Below are positions 33,085 to 46,596 of a stretch of DNA of 64,000 bases, one piece after another. The translations under genes were made by a program, and so were the position numbers. The notes beneath the pieces are model-generated. The model was not told where the DNA came from. It was given only the letters and a program-made list of their open reading frames with translations, and made no database searches. Location: NCBI GenBank assembly GCA_037974965.1, contig JBBPFI010000015.1, positions 345,001-409,000 of the forward strand, read 5' to 3'. Position 1 is the stretch's first letter, and every line of letters starts with the position of its first letter. The stretch is from Dacryopinax spathularia. Lineage: Eukaryota; Basidiomycota; Dacrymycetes; Dacrymycetales; Dacrymycetaceae.

Positions 33085-36000
33085 CTAGTGCTGCATGTTC
33101 ATGTTCGTGCTCCCGGGACGCTCAGCGTCCAGCGGGAAAAGAGGATCGAAACCGAAATCGTAGTTGCCTGGGTCGAGGGACATGTTGCTGTCGAACATGT
33201 GGTCGGAGCCACCCCACTCAGACCAGCCCTCGCCGAAATTGTTGAGGAAGTCCTGGTCACCTGGAGGCAGGTTCAAGCCTTCAAGGTCGAACGAAGGCAT
33301 GTTCCCGTTTGCTCCGACGTTGAAGGAGGTCTGGTAGTTCGGCGGGGATGGCGTGTATGAGCCCGGATTGGGAGGAGCGCTGGGAGTAACCTGCAGAGGA
33401 GCAGGAGACTCCCGCTTGACAGGAGAGTTCCATTCCTGCTGACCGGGCGGAACGCCATACGTCAATCCGGGGTTGATAGTCCCTCCAGCACTCTGAGCCA
33501 AGTAGTTGGGCGGCAACGGCGGGAGCTGCGCATATGCGCCCTGAGCCGGAGGAGCAGACGCCGGTTGCTGCGGGATATTGACGTTAACTTGTGGGATCTG
33601 CCCAACGTTGATCGGCGATGGCAGCATGTGCATCGGCCTGAGAGGCTGGTTGTTGGGTCCAAAAGTTGGGATGTAGGAAGACCCGGCTGGGTCTTGAATT
33701 TGACTTTCTTCCCGGGTGCGCTTATGACTGGAAGAGGATTCCGAGCTCGGCGGCGATTGGTATGACGGCGGCTGCATATTGTAGTTTGGCGCACTCATAG
33801 GCGGTCCAGACATGCTCGTAGGACGAAGCGAGGTCGAATTGTAGTTCCCAGCTTGACCCATTCCTTGCATCACATTCTGCCCCACAGTCTGATAACCCGA
33901 CGGCGGCGTAGGCTGCTGTACGACAGCGGGCATCTGGCCAGGCGACATCCTCAGCGCTTGACTCGACCCTGGCAGTTCCCTGGGTGGCGTAACAGTCGGC
34001 CTCTTCCCCGTCCATTCGCTCGGCGAGCTCGAGCCAGTCTTGTTTGACTGCCTGCGCGTCTTGCGCATGCTCCCCGTTCGATGAAGATGATGGTGCGCAT
34101 GCTTATCCTTCTCCGCTCTGCGCGCCGCGTATTCCTTTGTGACGTCGAACAAACGACTCAAGAGCTCACGACATTTCTTTGCGCCGGGGTAGGAGGCTTC
34201 CAGGTCTTGGAGACATTGAATGCACTGCGTTACTTCGGACATTGATTGCTTGGTTTGAGCTTCGTCCATGAGGCGCATTATGCAGAGACAGAGGATGACG
34301 GCGCTGCTGAAGAGATACTGGACGAAGAACGCCAGGTGGTGGGAGGGGAATATGATGTTCCTCAGAGCCTTGGCGAGCTGAATACAGTTTCTGGACGCCG
34401 AAACGGCTTTCTTGACGGAGGGCGACTGGGCTTGCGGTCCATGCCGGCGCGAAGTAGGCAGGAAGACGCGATGCAGAGAGATAAGGATGGCGTAGTACGA
34501 CGTGCACAGCACAGCAGCCATGAACGTCTGTTTCTCGCCCTGGGGCTTGCTCCTCAGTTCTGGCGGTAAAGAGTCACACCACGTGCTAAGCTGCGTGTCG
34601 AGCGCATCGACCGATTCTTGCAGCGCCGCGCTCGCAGCCGCATCCAAGTGGAATCCAGCCTTATTGACCGCATACACCTGTCTGAGCATCTGGCCCCCGA
34701 TCTTGGCCAGCTCGGTCAGGGCGATGAACCCGACCATTATGGTCGATGGCTCGCCCATGGGCTCGGTGCCGTCCATGTGCTTGCGAAGGGCTTCGTCGTC
34801 TAGTGGAAGAGGTGGCTCGACATCGCAGTCGCTGTCTTCTATCCCGAGGGGACGGCCAAGCGCGATGGCGAGGAGTCGGTCGAGCATGTAGACGCTCCAC
34901 CAGATCCGTTTGTGCATCTCTCGTTCGAGTGGGGTGAGAGAAGATTTAGGTGCTGCACGCTAGTAGGCATATATGCATCAGCATGCATTCGCAACTTACG
35001 TCGAGAGCATGGACGTACGTGTAACCCCAGATCCTGAGCCGTCCTTATACCCTGCCCCAACAGCAACCAACTCTCCGCCAGCAAATTCCAGCTCGCCAAA
35101 AAGCTGCTCAAAAGAACCACACACTGCACATGCGCCAACTGCGTCTTCGTCGCCCCAATAAAATGCAAAATCATCGCCCGATCATAGAACGTCATCGCGA
35201 GCCCTCCGTCCGAACTCGAGTCTCCCAGCCGTGGGTCATTCACGAACCTCGCGGCGATGGCGAAGACGCCGAAGATCGTGCTTTGGAACCCGGCGTCGTC
35301 TCGGTATGTCCAGTGGTCCATGTGGTCCTTGTATTTGGCGAGGAAGGTGATCTTGTCTAGGACGGGGAGTGTGTGGTGAAATTTCGCGAAGTAGGCTTCT
35401 ACGAGCGCGTCGGCCAGGTCTCGCGGTGGGTACTCGGCTTGGTCGGACGAGGGGAGGGCGACACGGCGGACTTTGCCTAGTCCGATAGCGGGGGGGAAGA
35501 GAAGGTCATCCATCCCGCCTCGTTCGCCCGGTGGAGAAGGGTAGGTAGGCTGCTTGGCGAGCATACGCAGGCTCTCGACGAGGGACATGGTGCTAGCACC
35601 TCCGATCCACCTATAGCAATGCTATCAGGAGGGCGGCGTATGCGCTGCGATAAGGACACACGCACCTCCACTGCCCATTCTCGTCAATCTGCAACTGGCC
35701 AAACTTCCGTGCAACCTCCTCCGAGCTATCAGGAGCCGTGTCCTCTCCCTCAGAACCAGCACTGTCCTCCTCACTCGTCCCTTCCTCGTCCAGCTCGCTC
35801 GAGTCTTCCAACTGCGGAACCGGCGGGGCAGTCGCAACGACCGCAGGCGCACTGAACACTGCGCCTGCTCCTCCTGATAACGCGGGCAGAGCTTGGGAGT
35901 TGGCAGCGGCGGCAGCAGCGATGTTCTGCATATACTGCCTGGCGGCTTGGGCCGCGACTTGCTGGTTGACCGCTATCGGCACACCTCCAGCACCCGGAAG

Positions 36001-36544
36001 GACGCCGTTCTGCTGCGCCGCAATCCCGGGTGGCACCCCAGGTGCTCCAGCGCCAGCGGACGCACTAAGGGCTTCCATAACGGGCGCGACGTGCTGGAAG
36101 AGCGTCTCCATATGATGCAACCGAGTCTCTAGTTGCTGGACATATCTATCACACATATCAGAGCCGTGCTAGGAAGAGAAAGACGATGTTGCTTACTGCC
36201 GACTATGCGCCGCTCGGTCCGCAGTGGGCTTCCACGTACATTGATTTATACTCCCCAAACACTGTCCACACACCGGCTCGACCCCATCACACTTGATCTT
36301 CTTCCTCCTGCGTCCGTCAGTTCACACCTGCCTTGTCCATGAGAAAGGCAAGGAAGGGGACGCACCGACAGCTCTCGCATGCTCTGTAGACTCGAGGTTG
36401 ACGGGGAACGTTCGCGTCCCGAGGTACGTGACCCCTTCCGGCGGCTGAGCCATCTCGTCGGGGTTTCTTGCGCGCTGTCCCGTCTGGGTCGGAGGACGTG
36501 GATGGGCGGGCTTGGGGTGCTGGGGCTGGGGGTTCGCTAGGCAT
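33085..36544 (-). CDS. Zn(II)2Cys6 transcription factor with fungal-specific middle domain
   Basis: Five exons: 36366-36544, 36197-36307, 35666-36145, 35019-35610, 33085-34959 (1078 residues). The binuclear zinc cluster is complete: C56-x2-C59-x6-C66-x6-C73-x2-C76-x6-C83, split by intron 1. A dimerisation helix follows (YVQQLETRLHHMETLF). The fungal-specific transcription factor domain is recognisable by AYFAKFHHTLPVLDK, REMHKRIWWSVYMLDRLLA and LGRPLGIEDSDCDVE. This layout occurs in the XlnR/Ctf1-type regulators. The C-terminal 400 residues are Pro/Gln/Ser-rich, ending in an acidic-hydrophobic activation-like region (SEWGGSDHMFDSNMS). Nuclear DNA-binding role by family; target genes unknown. 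Confidence 0.9.
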
Positions 36545-37890
36545 TATCTGTAATCGAGCTCTCCAAAGCGCCTAATCGCTGTCGGCTTCGTCGTCGTAAC
36601 TGTCTTCGTAATCCTCGGTGTGGTTGTCGTCGTCGTGCTTGCCAGAGAAGGACAGATATTGTTGAGCAGAGTAGAGGAGAAAGAGAGATATCTGTCGCGC
36701 TGGAGCACAACCCAACGCCCAGGATCCCACTTTCCCAATATTCACGAGCCCTTACTCCCTAAATAGGAGGAAGGGTAGCGAAGTCGACGCGAGCTCCCGA
36801 AGCACAATCCTAATCCCGTGTGCGCTTGCGTATATGCCTGCGCGGTGTGTTGTGGTGTGACTCGTCCTGCTGTTTGTCGACCGGAGGGGGTGAGAGTGGT
36901 GATAGCCGGTATCGCCGCTGGTGATGAGCGCTTGTGTGGTCGTTGTTGGAGAGGGAGTGCGCTAGTGCGTAGCGCTGATGATGATGATGATGGTGCGGAG
37001 CGGGTTGTCGGCTATAGCCTGCTCGAAAGCCGATGCCGAACAAGTGGATGACTTGCAGTTGTCTTCGTAAGTGTGCACAGCGTTATCCCGTCCTTATACG
37101 CAGTCCAGCACAGCCCAACCCCCTGCGCTGTACAACCAACCAGCCAAAGAAGATGAAGAAGTCGTGAAAATGGGCAGAGGGTTGCGGATTGGGGAGCAGT
37201 GGCCGTGGGAGGAAGCTCAGCTGGGCTCAGGGTACCTGGCTGCTTATGGTGCAGGACGTGCGGTGGACAGGGTGCCGTATCGCGTATCGGTCCCTCACGC
37301 ACAGCTGTCTTTGTCTTGTAATTGGGTTGGCACACTTGCTGTCTTACCCAGCTGACGGGGGGGTCAGGGGCGATCTTGCTTGGGTTGGGCGGGGATCGGT
37401 TGGGTTCGAGCTGGAATGTAAAATACCCCAAATAAAAATAATAGGAGTTCTAGTTCTAATAAGTTATTTGTTGGTAGTTGAACAACAACCCCGACCTAAC
37501 GAGCGAAAGAAAGAGCGGGGTTCTCAATCAAACTGGTCGATTAGACGATACCCCTCGCCTTCTCGCCCAATCCCACACTGCCAAAGCCCTCGCCGGCGGT
37601 CCAGCTCCTCGGCACACACGCCACGCTTGTCCTTCTTTCATCTCCTCGGCTTCGACTGGCTCGGAGGCAATAGAGGTACAGCCACTGCAAATGCCCCGCC
37701 ACTCGCGAGGTTTTTGGGAAGGGCCCTGACGCGGCGGTCGTGTGTTTGACTTTGTGTGACCGACGGTTGAGCGCTCGTTCTTCCTGCTTAACGCGCATAC
37801 ATCTACAGCTGCTGCTACTGCTTCGACTCCTGAGGCTATAATTCCTTCAAGTAACGATATAAGAGGAGCAGAAAAGAAGAGGTGAAGAAG
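36545..37890. promoter_or_regulatory. Divergent intergenic region (1.35 kb)
   Basis: Lies between the starts of the Zn2Cys6 factor and the poly(A)-binding gene. Holds a short (ATG)n microsatellite near 36977-36991 and no supported gene. The length suggests extended regulatory DNA and leaders. Confidence 0.4.
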
Positions 37891-38894
37891 ATGGCCGACT
37901 CGTCAGACTCCCACCAGCCGTCGCAGGACAACGAAGACATTGATCTCGAAGGCTATGACGGTTCCGTACGTCCCACCTCCCACCTCTCCCTCCCCCCCCC
38001 CTTCTTTTTCTCTCCTCCGCGGGCTAACGAACGAGAATAGGAACTAGAAGAGATCAAAGCCCGCATGCGGCTGATGGAAGAAGAAGCCGCCACGCTCCGT
38101 TCCCTGCAAGCCGACGCGCCAGTCCGGGCTCCGTCAGCTCAAGGAGGGGCGACAACTCCGGGCGGAGCAGCAGCTGGGACACCAGAAGCAGGAGCTGGAA
38201 CGAACGGGCAGACAGGACAGGAGGGGGAGCAGCAGGCTGAGGGGGAGGCGCAGGAGGAGGTCGATAAGCGGAGCGTTTATGTTGGCAATGTACGTCTCCC
38301 GTTCTCCCCTTCTACCTCGCTCTCTTCCCTTTCAAGCGTGAGAGTATGAGAACATATGTTGACAAAAAGAGGATAGGTGGACTACTCAGCAACGCCGACA
38401 GACATCTCAAACCATTTCGCCTCCTGCGGTCAAATAAACCGAGTAACAATAGTCTGCGACAAGTTTAGCGGCCATCCTAAGGGGTACGTCCACTTTCCAT
38501 TTACCCTCTCTCCTTCCTGGGTGACTCACACGCGCATGACAGGTTCTGCTACATCGAATTCGCCGAACCAGCAACGGTGCAGAATGCGTTACTCTTGAAC
38601 GAAAGCATGCTCTGTGGGCGAATCATCTCCGTACGTGCACCTCACACGTTATTTCATCGAGCGAGAGTGTTCAATACGTGGTTATGCGTAGGTCGTGCCG
38701 AAACGGACTAATATTCCTGGCTTCAACCGCGGACGAGGGAGGGGGAGAGGAGGATATAGGGGTGGATATCAGAGAGGAGGATATGGGTATTCTCCCTATT
38801 CGCGGCCAAGGGGGCGGTAAGCCTTTCCTACCACCTCACATGAGCAAATTCTGATGGTCGAAATAGTGGCCGAGGCGGTTGGAGAGGTGCATAG
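37891..38894 (+). CDS. PAB2: Nuclear poly(A)-binding protein, Pab2/PABPN1 type
   Basis: Six exons: 37891-37965, 38041-38289, 38377-38483, 38543-38630, 38692-38816, 38867-38894 (about 223 residues). An acidic N-terminus leads into a coiled coil ([20 protein letters not shown]), then one RRM with RNP2 SVYVGNVDY and RNP1 KGFCYIEF, and an RG-rich tail ([16 protein letters not shown]). This order and size match PABPN1/Pab2, which binds poly(A) in the nucleus during 3' processing and exosome-linked decay. The RG repeats are the usual arginine-methylation site. The last exon codes for only nine residues plus stop. Confidence 0.9.
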
Positions 38895-39862
38895 TCCCTC
38901 TCCCGTATAGATGGGAGGGAAAGTGAGGAAGAGGTTAAAATCGCCCCTTTGCGTTACAGGAAAGCGGGCGTTGTATTGTTCAGGACGAGTTTACTACTCC
39001 AGAGCTGATTCTACTTAATTGTATCATGACCCACTGTCCATTCCCTTCTGTGCCTGGCGCAACTGCCACATCAGGAAAGACGTCTGATGCTGCAAGTTCA
39101 ATGCAGAGCCATTCCCTAACTACGCTCCCACAAGGATCTTTGCATCTCCGTCAAAGCTTGTTCCCATACATAACCAACAACTCCCGAACCTGCCATATGA
39201 AAGAAAGTTGCCACCGCCGAGCGGAGTATTTCCCACCTAGGCAACCATTAACGGAAGTGGAAGAAGATCCCAGCAGAGGGAGGAGGGGGGACCCTTTGAT
39301 ACGTGACCAGTTCCTTCCTTCCTCCTCCGCCGAACCGCTCCGTGCCGACTGTACTTCAGGGCAGACTGTTCTCCTCTGTCCTAGAACTGTGTGGGCCGCA
39401 CCGTGTGGGCATAAGGGGGCACCGACCCTCTCCCCCTCTCTTCCACCCTCCTGCTACTCAACAGCCTCTACCCCCGCTGTTGAGATCATATACCTTCCCC
39501 CGTTAGTTGGTACTGCTGGTGGTTCGTAGCACTCGATCATTGCGCGTCAACAGCCGTACGCGTTGTCAACCACTTTGGACGGCGCTGACGACCGGTCGTG
39601 CCTGGCTTACGACATCGACACCCTTTGATTGCGTGTCCTTCCCCGAGCTTGTTAACTGCTACAGTAACTAGTGCGTATGCTGGCTGCAATTCTTTTCTAC
39701 ACTTAACATAGAGCTCAGGTTGACGTCGTTCTGGTGGCGGTATTGCCCATACGAGGATAGCGCGTCGCCCTTCCGACCCCGCAGTCCCCACCCGATCACT
39801 CCCTCATCATTCATCCATCACCCATCCCAACAACGGCGGAATATAGAAAGGGAAAAACAACG
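38895..39862. other. Intergenic, no gene recognised
   Basis: Downstream of PAB2 and upstream of the DEAD-like gene. Short frames only. The last 100 bp is CT/CA-rich, as in a leader. Confidence 0.45.
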
Positions 39863-42800
39863 ATGTCGAACAAGAACCTCAACCCCTCCTCAGCACCTTT
39901 CTTCCCCTCCGCGCCGTCCGGCCCACCCGGGCTGTCCAACCTGCCCAACCTACCCAATCTTCCAAACCTGCCGGACTTGCCCAACCTCCCCCCCAACCCG
40001 CGTTCTCAAAACCGACTCTCCGGCTCCTCAATCGGGAGCTTCAGGTCTAGGGAAGAACAAGACGAGTTCAACGCTGCGGCGGGCTTTACCTCCCGCAGCC
40101 CTGGTGTCCCCTCGTCCGCCAGCTCTCGAGGGTACGGAGGAGCAGGAGCGGGAGGCGGAGGCGGAGGGAGGCCAGGACTGGGAACATCGCATTCCTTTTC
40201 CGGCGCTCTTGGGGAACCGTTCCTCTCTGCCAACGTCAACGTCGGCATGGGCTCGCTCTCGCTGCACGACAACCACAGCAATCACGGCCTGAACGGCCTG
40301 ACCCAGCCCAAGCATGGGAGTGGGAATATCGCCCCGGGTCGCGCACCGAGCACAGGAATGTCGATGTCCGCCGCTTCCGCCTCGACGCCCTCGACGGCCG
40401 CGAGCGACCTGAGCGGGTCCTCTCCTCCTCCCGGAGCGCAAGACAGCGCCAGTGCCGTCTCCGTCTCCGCGCACAGCAACGGCACTGGTGCGGGAGGGGA
40501 CGACACCTTTGAGCAGCAGGCCAAGGCCAGCCCGTTTTTGAATGATATCCTTGACCGACTGGTCCGGAACGAATATACGAGCAAAGAGATTCAGCGCGAG
40601 CTGGGGGATGTGAACCGCAAGCTTTCTCTCTTGCTCGCTCGCACACTCCCGGACGGTGCTGGCGCTGGGATGGCGCAGCAGAGCCCGTTCATGCCTTCGG
40701 CAGCGAGTTCCGTTTCGAGCCTCACCACCCCGACGATCGGGTCTCGTGCACCCGGCACCCCAGGGGGTATGCCTCCCGGTTCTTTCCCTGGTGCTGGAGG
40801 AGCGGGAGGAGTAGCCAGCGCCGAAGAAGTCAAACAGCTCTCCCAGCGCGTCAACACCCTCACCACGTCCGTCTCACAGCTCCTGGCACTGCAAACGAAA
40901 GCGCATATGCAGAACATAAACGCCTCGTTCTCCTCTCTCCCCCCAACCCCAGGGGCAGGAGGACCCGCACCCGTCACACCCCGCCTAGGAGTTATAAGCG
41001 ACACTCCGCCCGGTGCGCCTCCCGGTGGTGGGCCTTTACAATCCCCCGCTGTTCTTCAGAGCCCCGGTATGTTCGCCCTGCGTGACCCGCGCCCTAGCCC
41101 TAGAGCGGCGGGCCAGGCTGGAAGTCCGTTGAGACAGTGGAGTCAGCCGAATCTGGATTTGAGCGCGGTGAGGGAACAGGGTGTCCAGGATGTGAGGGGG
41201 ATGATGAGGGATAAGAGGAGGCCGAGTGCACAGCTTGTTAGGCGGGAGAGCGCTAGTGTGAGTATCTTTCCCGCTCACTCGAATACACGCTGATCTTTTC
41301 GAAAGACTGTTGATACTGGTGACTGGGGCGGAGGAAGTCCCAGGGAGCCTGGGCCTAACGTGACCAAATGGGACCAGCTCCCTCTGAGCCTTGAGCTGCA
41401 GCATGCGATCGTCAAGTATGGGTACGTCTTCTTACTATTTGGCCCAAGCGCATATAGCTGACTCTGCCGCCAGAATCGGACCACCCAACAAGATCCAGCA
41501 ACGTGCAGTCCCCTTCCTTCTCCGCGGGAGCGACATCATCGCCCAAGCCCCGCCGACCCAAGAACGCATAGCAGCATACGTGATCCCCGCCATCCAAATC
41601 TGCCTCAACACGCTCGCTCAGCGTCACCCCTTGCGCGGTCCCGTCGTGGTGATCATCTGTACGACGGTTGACCAAGCCAATCAGGGGCATAAGATGCTCC
41701 GCGATCTCGGTGGGCCCATCGGCCTGCGCGTGGCCATCTCTACTGGAGGAGGGAATGACGTGTCGAACGACCTCAGGCAGTGGGCACAGAACCCGCCTCA
41801 TGTTATTTGTGGCACGCCCCAGCGGATGAACGCTCTCTTCACTACTCCCCAAGGAGGAGTGAGCGGCGCGGACGTGCGCTTCCTAGTGCTGGACGAAGTG
41901 GACCAACTCATCGCCCGAAACCTGCACGAACACGTATTCAACGTCGTCCGTCTTCTCCCGCCCGCACGCCGATCTGGCGCTACGGGTGGTACGCCTGCCG
42001 TCTCACCCGCCGCGCCGATGACACCAGTCCATAACCCGTTCGAGAACCCTTTCCCTGGGAATAGTCAAGCATCGCCTTTCCAGCCCAGTGTCGCTCAAAC
42101 TGCCGCGAACCGCCGGTTCCCCGCCGTCCTCCCCAACCCGGGGCTTGAAGTCTCGCCCGGAGTGGAACGCCAGACGGCGTTGTTCAGCAACACAGTTCCG
42201 CAAGATGTGCTCAACCTCGCCAATGCGATCCAGATGCGTGAAGCTGTCCGCGTCCTCGTACGAAGGGACGGCAACGGCCCGCATCAGCCTGGTGAAGGCG
42301 GTGGCGGACATTCCCGCCCAGGGCTGAAGAACTACTACCTTTATCTGGCGTTCACAGCTGGTGGTCGGGCGGAGCCTGCGCCCCAGACGCCAGGTGGCGG
42401 GCTGGGAATTATCGGCAGTGGAAGGGGCGCCACGAATGCGGAGACTGAAGTGGCCAGGCAATGGAAGCTCGATGCGCTTACGGAGTTGCTCGAAGATGTC
42501 GACGTGCCTCAGGCCATTGTTTATGTTGGAGGGATGAATGCGCTCGAGGCGGTTTATCACCGTTTGGCGAGCAAGGGGCTTGAGGTCGTCCCTCTCGTGA
42601 GTATCACCCCGCCCTCCGTTGGTGTTCCGGCTGACCTCGAATACAGCACGGCGATATGTCCCAAGGTCAGCGCGTAGCGGCGTTCCAGAGGTTCCGTGTT
42701 CCGCATGGACAACGTCAAGGGCCCACGAAGGTCTTGGTGGTATATGACGTGCCGATCAAGTCGTCCGAGGTTTACCAAGTCCCGCTGATCATCAACTATG

Positions 42801-43148
42801 GTTTGTGCCCGCAACGTTCACTTTTGACTGCATTCGCTGACGTTGCGCGTAGATCTGCCGAAGGCCGTCGAGGAATATTCCCCTCGGTAAGACCGATTGT
42901 TTCATGCAGGCGACCGGGGAGGCTTATACTTGTTCAGCGTTGCGCCCGCTATGACCAATAATCGCGGTGGGAAAGACGGCGTCGTCGTCAATTTCGTGAC
43001 TGCCACTGGCGGTGACGTGGAGATGCTGCGATCTATCGAGTGTTTCTATAAGTATGCAAATAATTCTCGGATGCTCTGGCTCGGCGCTGAATATGTGTAC
43101 AGGATCAAATGCCCCGAAGTCCCCTCTTCTCTTCGCGATGTGCTATAG
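39863..43148 (+). CDS. eIF4A/DEAD-box-like protein with all catalytic motifs degraded
   Basis: Seven exons: 39863-41257, 41306-41421, 41474-42596, 42647-42800, 42853-42886, 42938-43051, 43103-43148 (993 residues). The first 460 residues are Pro/Gly/Ser-rich with one helical island (SPFLNDILDRLVRNEYTSKE). The rest follows eIF4A: Q-motif context YGIGPPNKIQQRAVP, then AQAPPTQERI (527-536) where AxxGxGKT belongs, GTPQRM for TPGR, DEVD (644-647) for DEAD, VPIKSSEVYQVPLIINY for the ARGID region, and PRVAPAMTNNRGGKDGVVVN where HRIGRGGR belongs. The fold positions are kept (HGDMSQGQR, INYDLP, NFVT), so it is probably a folded pseudo-helicase. All phases agree, so it is not decaying. Possible roles: scaffold or competitor of translation or decay helicases (inference). 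Confidence 0.8.
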
Positions 43149-43544
43149 TCAAGCCTTGTATCGTTAGCTTCTCCGGTCGGAACCTGTCTTCCTAGGGATC
43201 AAGGTATTATCAACCAACCAAACCAAATTACCAACAATCAACACTATATATAACTGCCGGTTCTTCTTTCCCGGCCTGCCGCCCTTGTACGCAGGCTACA
43301 TTCAGGTTATTTTACTTTTCGTCGTTGTTTCCATTCATTATCTGCGTCTCCTCGCTCGCTACATCCGTGGAGACAAGCCATTGGATCGACGGATCAGTCG
43401 CTCTCGCCGGAGTGCCCCCTCGAATCGACATACCCGTCCAGGCTAGAGGGATAGACTGTATTTTGTACACAAACGAATCAGAATATATCGTTGGATTATC
43501 GCCATTAAACTGTATGGTAATGGTATAGCAACCATGCAGAGATG

Positions 43545-46500
43545 CTATGAGAGCTGGATCGTGAAGACGCGGAGAGACCCGTCTTCACTACACGATGCTA
43601 GTTGATACATATTCGAACCAGGTCTGGCAGGACTCCAGTGCAGCCGGTGAATCTCGTGTACGTGGGCGAGGCTATCCAAAGGTTAGTACGCGGCAGCTGA
43701 CCGCGCAGCCATGTCTACTCACTCTGATTCTATAGTACGGATCTTGGTCCACTTCTCCGCAGCAGCCTCTGATTGGTAGAGCTCGATTTGACCTGTCTCG
43801 AGGCCGACAGCGAGGACATAACTATTATGGCATGAGTGAGGGAAGGACAGTCCAGCACAGTTGGGAGTACGTACCGGGAAGTTGTATCAAGGTATAGTAG
43901 ATCAACCGCATTCGCTGACTCTGGCAGTTTCAAGGTTGCAGCGTTCTTCCAAGCACCGGACTCTCGGAGCCAGACTTTCACCTAGAGATGCCCCTTTAGT
44001 GTAACTCAACCAAAGAAATGGTTATCACTAACCGACTTGTCCCTAGCAGCTGTTACGAAGAGGTCATCATCTTTGCCCCAGCTGCAATCCCAGATGATCC
44101 GAGCATGGGCCTTCTCGGAAGCCACGGGGTGATATCCTACAACGGAGAGTGGTCAGCCACCGTCATGCCTAGCGATGGACCACCTACCATCAGCGCCCAG
44201 TTCGAACAGTCGCCAACTTCGATCACGAGAAACGGACAGAATGTGTTTGCCGCTTGGGCTGAAGGCAATTCTTGTGATTGTCAAGGAATGACCAGCGAGA
44301 GGTGCGCCGAACTGTTTCCAGGTAACCGTGTCGTATACCCGGATGACCGCGTGTTGCGGCGTTGTTGACTTGCATGACGTTGCTATGAATCTCTCGTCCC
44401 GCGATGTGGCCAGGGCGAAGAGTTCGTATCCGTGACCGAAGATCTTCTCGATTTCAGGCCAAAGGGTGGATAGGGCCAGTTCACTCTCTACTGGTGGCCG
44501 CTCTGACAGCTGAGAGTCATCAAGTGGCGCGGCCGTATCCTCTGCAGGGTCATCATTAGACTCTACCAGTGGACATTGAGATCCACTCACCTCCACCCGA
44601 AACTTTATTTGACAAACCCAAAGCGGGCACGGTAGCAGAAACCGGCCGATTCTCCTGAAAGGACTTGAGAGGGAGCCCAGCAGAAGCCGAAGTGATGACT
44701 TACAACCGGGATATCCTCCTTCACCAGTTGCGCAGCCCGCAGGGTCCGAACGAACGTTGCCGGTGCATCGAAGACCCTTGCAACCTTCTCGTCTGATCCG
44801 CTGACAAACCGTAATGGGTTCAGGAATGCTCCGGTAACCAGATCATATCCATGAATTTGCGGCCGGGCTAGTTCATGCCACGTCGTTTCAGCGGCCCGAG
44901 AACTGGACGGTTCAGAATGCCAAGGACCATGTATGCGGCTTGTCTGGTCCGAGCTGCCAAACAATTAGTAGACAGACGCATACAGTAGCAGAGGTCTTAC
45001 CTGCACGACAACAGGTATCGTCCCTGCGGCTCCCATGCCACATCCCGAACAGGCTGGTTATGACCCGTCAGAGCCAGCGCTGGCACCCAGTTCGCAGCAA
45101 CGTGCTCCTCGCTATTAGGGTCATCTGTATGCCATCGATGGAAACTTCCATTCCAGCCATGGGCAAGCACATCACGACCGTCATGACCCCACAATGCACC
45201 AAAGAAGCCCATGCCCTTCCCTACAATATCGCCAAATCGTTGCCGGTTGAGCCAGATCGAAGAATCAGGATCTTGTGACCACATGATGAGGGAGTTATCC
45301 GAAGCGGAGGTAAGCAGGACAAGCGGTTGCTTCGAGCCGTTTGGTGTAGATCTCGGAGGATGCCAATGCAAGCCAGTGACCCAGCCTTCATGCCCAAGCA
45401 AGAGAGCGTCGAATGCTACTGAATACCTGGCATCTCCGAGCGCCAGGACGTGAGACTTTGTGGATAGCTGTCCGCTACCACCTTCTGACAGGGACTTCTC
45501 GAACATTTCGAGTAGATCGTGGTCAAGCGTCCCGCCAGATTTGCCGTTCGCTTTAGGCTCTTCACGCTTCATGGCAGCGATGGTCCATAGTCGAATGTAT
45601 CCATCTTGTGATCCTGAGGCAAGGATAGTGCGCACAGGACCATCCGGTTCCAAAGGAGTTTCTGTGACGAAGGCAAGGCAGCGAATCCAGTCTTCGTGCC
45701 CTTCCAGCGACAGACGGTATCGGAACTGGAATGCGTTAGGGCAAGAATACGAAACGCTAAGGAACGAATTATACCTCTCCCTCTTCAAGAGTCCATATCT
45801 GTAGCCGCCTGTCGGTACACGCAACAGCCAGAATAACTAATCATAGCATGTGAGAAGCCTGAAGTCAGCTCCGAGAAAGGCGTCTTACCATCATTTGTGG
45901 GAAGTACCGTGAGTGCCAAGTCCAAGGGGTACTTTCCCTTCAGGCTCAGGATTTGTATAGGATCGCTCTTTTCTGCTATCAGATTGTCAACGTGAAGGCA
46001 TATATAGGAGACAATACCAACCCACCTGACAACTTGGAGACATCCCATACTTTGACCGTGCCATCCGAAGCGCCAGTGAGCAGGATCTCAGGTCGACTTG
46101 GGGCAGTAGTGTCGGAGTGATCCAGGATTCCCAAAGCAGATATTGATGTAGTATGTCCCTTCAGACGAGCTGCGATCGTCCACTGTCATATTATGGCGCA
46201 TGATCAGGCAGAGGATCCAGCCGTCATGGGTATGACGGCGCACCTCCTCACCGGTTTTCCTCCAGATTATTATATCCCCGCTCGCATCCCCACTTACAAG
46301 CCCTGTACTCCTCGGCCGGCCATCCGGATCTACGGCACGAAGGAATTTGACGGTTGTGACGGTATTTGAGTGACCAGGCAAGGTGCGATGGATCCCTCGG
46401 GCGCTTGTTTGCTATGCGGGTTCAGCAGTGAATCAGAACTCCGACAGGTCATACTTACGCTCAGTTGCCACAGCGCAACGAAGCGGCCAGCTCCGAAGGC

Positions 46501-46596
46501 CACCAGGTTCTCTGGACTGCAATCGGCTGCATTAGAGAATCTGTTGCAGCCAATGGCGACGTAGTCTAGCCGGACGTCATTGTTGGAGGATGCCAT
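43545..46596 (-). CDS. ELP2: Elongator complex subunit 2 (WD40 double propeller)
   Basis: Thirteen exons: 46459-46596, 46244-46411, 46026-46182, 45889-45975, 45775-45836, 45001-45725, 44704-44953, 44591-44654, 44188-44541, 44033-44136, 43875-43981, 43723-43821, 43545-43671 (813 residues; phases consistent). WD repeats occur along the length (LPGHSNTVTTVKFL, LKGHTTSISALGIL, LEGHEDWIRCLAFV, LLGHEGWVTGLHWH, LTGHNQPVRDVAWEPQGRYL). Elp2 landmarks are WHELARPQIHGYDL, RFVSGSDEKVARVFDAP, LWPEIEKIFGHGYELFALA and SPSGKHILSVSRDRSWRLF. Elp2 is a core scaffold of Elongator, which modifies wobble uridines of tRNAs. It shares a 108-bp divergent promoter with the holo-ACP synthase gene. Confidence 0.95.

Noticed and set aside
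39863-43148. Active DEAD-box RNA helicase
   Set aside because: Walker A, DEAD, ARGID and HRIGRGGR positions are all altered, so ATP-driven activity is not supported.
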